Source: JAWWPY01 sp964412845 (GTDB lineage: Bacteria; Actinomycetota; Actinomycetes; Streptosporangiales; Streptosporangiaceae). From it: a stretch of DNA of 22,407 nucleotides. Below are positions 22,031 to 22,407 of the stretch, piece after piece. The stretch spans positions 1 to 22,407 of the forward strand of contig CAYPQM010000113.1 of assembly GCA_964412845.1 (NCBI GenBank), written 5' to 3'. Below the pieces are notes generated by a model, which had not been told where the DNA came from, did not search any database, and saw only the letters and a program-made list of their open reading frames with translations. How positions within the stretch are numbered: the first letter of the stretch is position 1; every line of letters starts with the position of its first letter. A program made the position numbers and the translations under genes.

Positions 22031-22407
22031 CTGCTGCCCAGGGCATCCGGCATGTGAGGACGCCACTCGCGCATCGGGCTCGGGGGATTGCGTCGGGCGC
22101 AGCCATCCGCCTTACTATCGCGGGCACTCCGCTGCCGCGTGCATCGCAGGTCATGAGGCGCAAGGCAAGGTCGTCGAGGTGTCCTGGGCGGTGCTCGAAG
22201 ACTTGGACCGGCGTGCGCTGATGGGGATCGAGGTGGATCTGATCGCGGCCTGCCGGATGCGCTTCGGAGAGAGCCCTGCCTGCCAGTTCCATGGCAGGCC
22301 CATGGAGTAGCGAAACGGCCCTGTACGGCTACTTGTTGACCGGTCATCTGGACACGGCGCATCACAGAAGATCATGGCGAGCCAGAACGCCTGATCTCCG
22401 TCCCTTC
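22031..22407. other. window end, no firm gene
   Basis: The plus-strand frame continuing to 22310 contains KVVEVSWAVLEDLDRRALMGIEVDLIAACRMRFGE, which is protein-like and may be another gene fragment, but there is no start or recognised family. Nothing else can be supported. Confidence 0.3.

Noticed and set aside
21588..22292. A 234-residue minus-strand ORF.
   Set aside because: It lies antisense to the kinase remnant, whose conserved blocks are on the plus strand.
1..22407. CRISPR arrays and rRNA genes.
   Set aside because: I saw no regularly spaced identical repeats and no rRNA-like sequence anywhere in the window.

Overview
The window looks like an accessory island from a high-G+C actinobacterium. 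Coding regions are strongly GC-biased, GTG and TTG starts are common, and many families are typical of filamentous actinomycetes: a DUF4062/NB-ARC/TPR protein, DUF5995, an integral-membrane sensor-like protein, a DinB fold and VapB-type antitoxins. I cannot name the genus.

The backbone of the region is set by three copies (18-60, 16420-16463, 20581-20623) of the 3' half of a tRNA-Thr(GGU) gene: anticodon loop, anticodon-stem 3' strand, variable loop, T-arm and acceptor 3' strand. No 5' half precedes any of them. This is what tandem site-specific integration into a tRNA gene leaves behind. The first two copies are each followed by the same ~265 bp sequence, a probable element end. No integrase, excisionase or replication gene is present, so the two blocks between the copies (about 16.4 and 4.2 kb) look like cargo-only or decayed elements. 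The intact tRNA-Thr gene should lie to the left of the window.

Layout: 349-1740 holds a DUF2283 gene and a broken IS110-family transposase. 1808-7075 is the most interesting part, a compact four-gene operon. It contains an unlisted 47-residue peptide gene (2044-2187) with a strong ribosome binding site, a RimK/MvdD-like ATP-grasp ligase, an N-formyltransferase-family enzyme, a 1030-residue DUF4062-NB-ARC-TPR STAND protein and a terminator hairpin. Repeated and inverted sequence elements lie upstream. This has the form of a ribosomally made, ATP-grasp-modified and possibly formylated peptide (RiPP) pathway, and I do not recognise it as a characterised family.

7371-16091 is a patchwork of small accessory genes and gene fragments: a sensor-like membrane protein, two related vapB antitoxin genes whose vapC partners are both broken, a zinc-ribbon-like small ORF, a pentapeptide-DinB fusion, a DUF1905/OmdA-like protein, a small membrane protein behind a palindromic operator, a free-standing Clp-N protein and a DinB protein. 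16464-20580 carries a divergent TetR/aldo-keto reductase pair with an 18-bp perfect palindrome between them, and a DUF5995/winged-helix pair. 20624-22407 carries a universal stress protein and a frameshifted chloramphenicol-phosphotransferase-like remnant.
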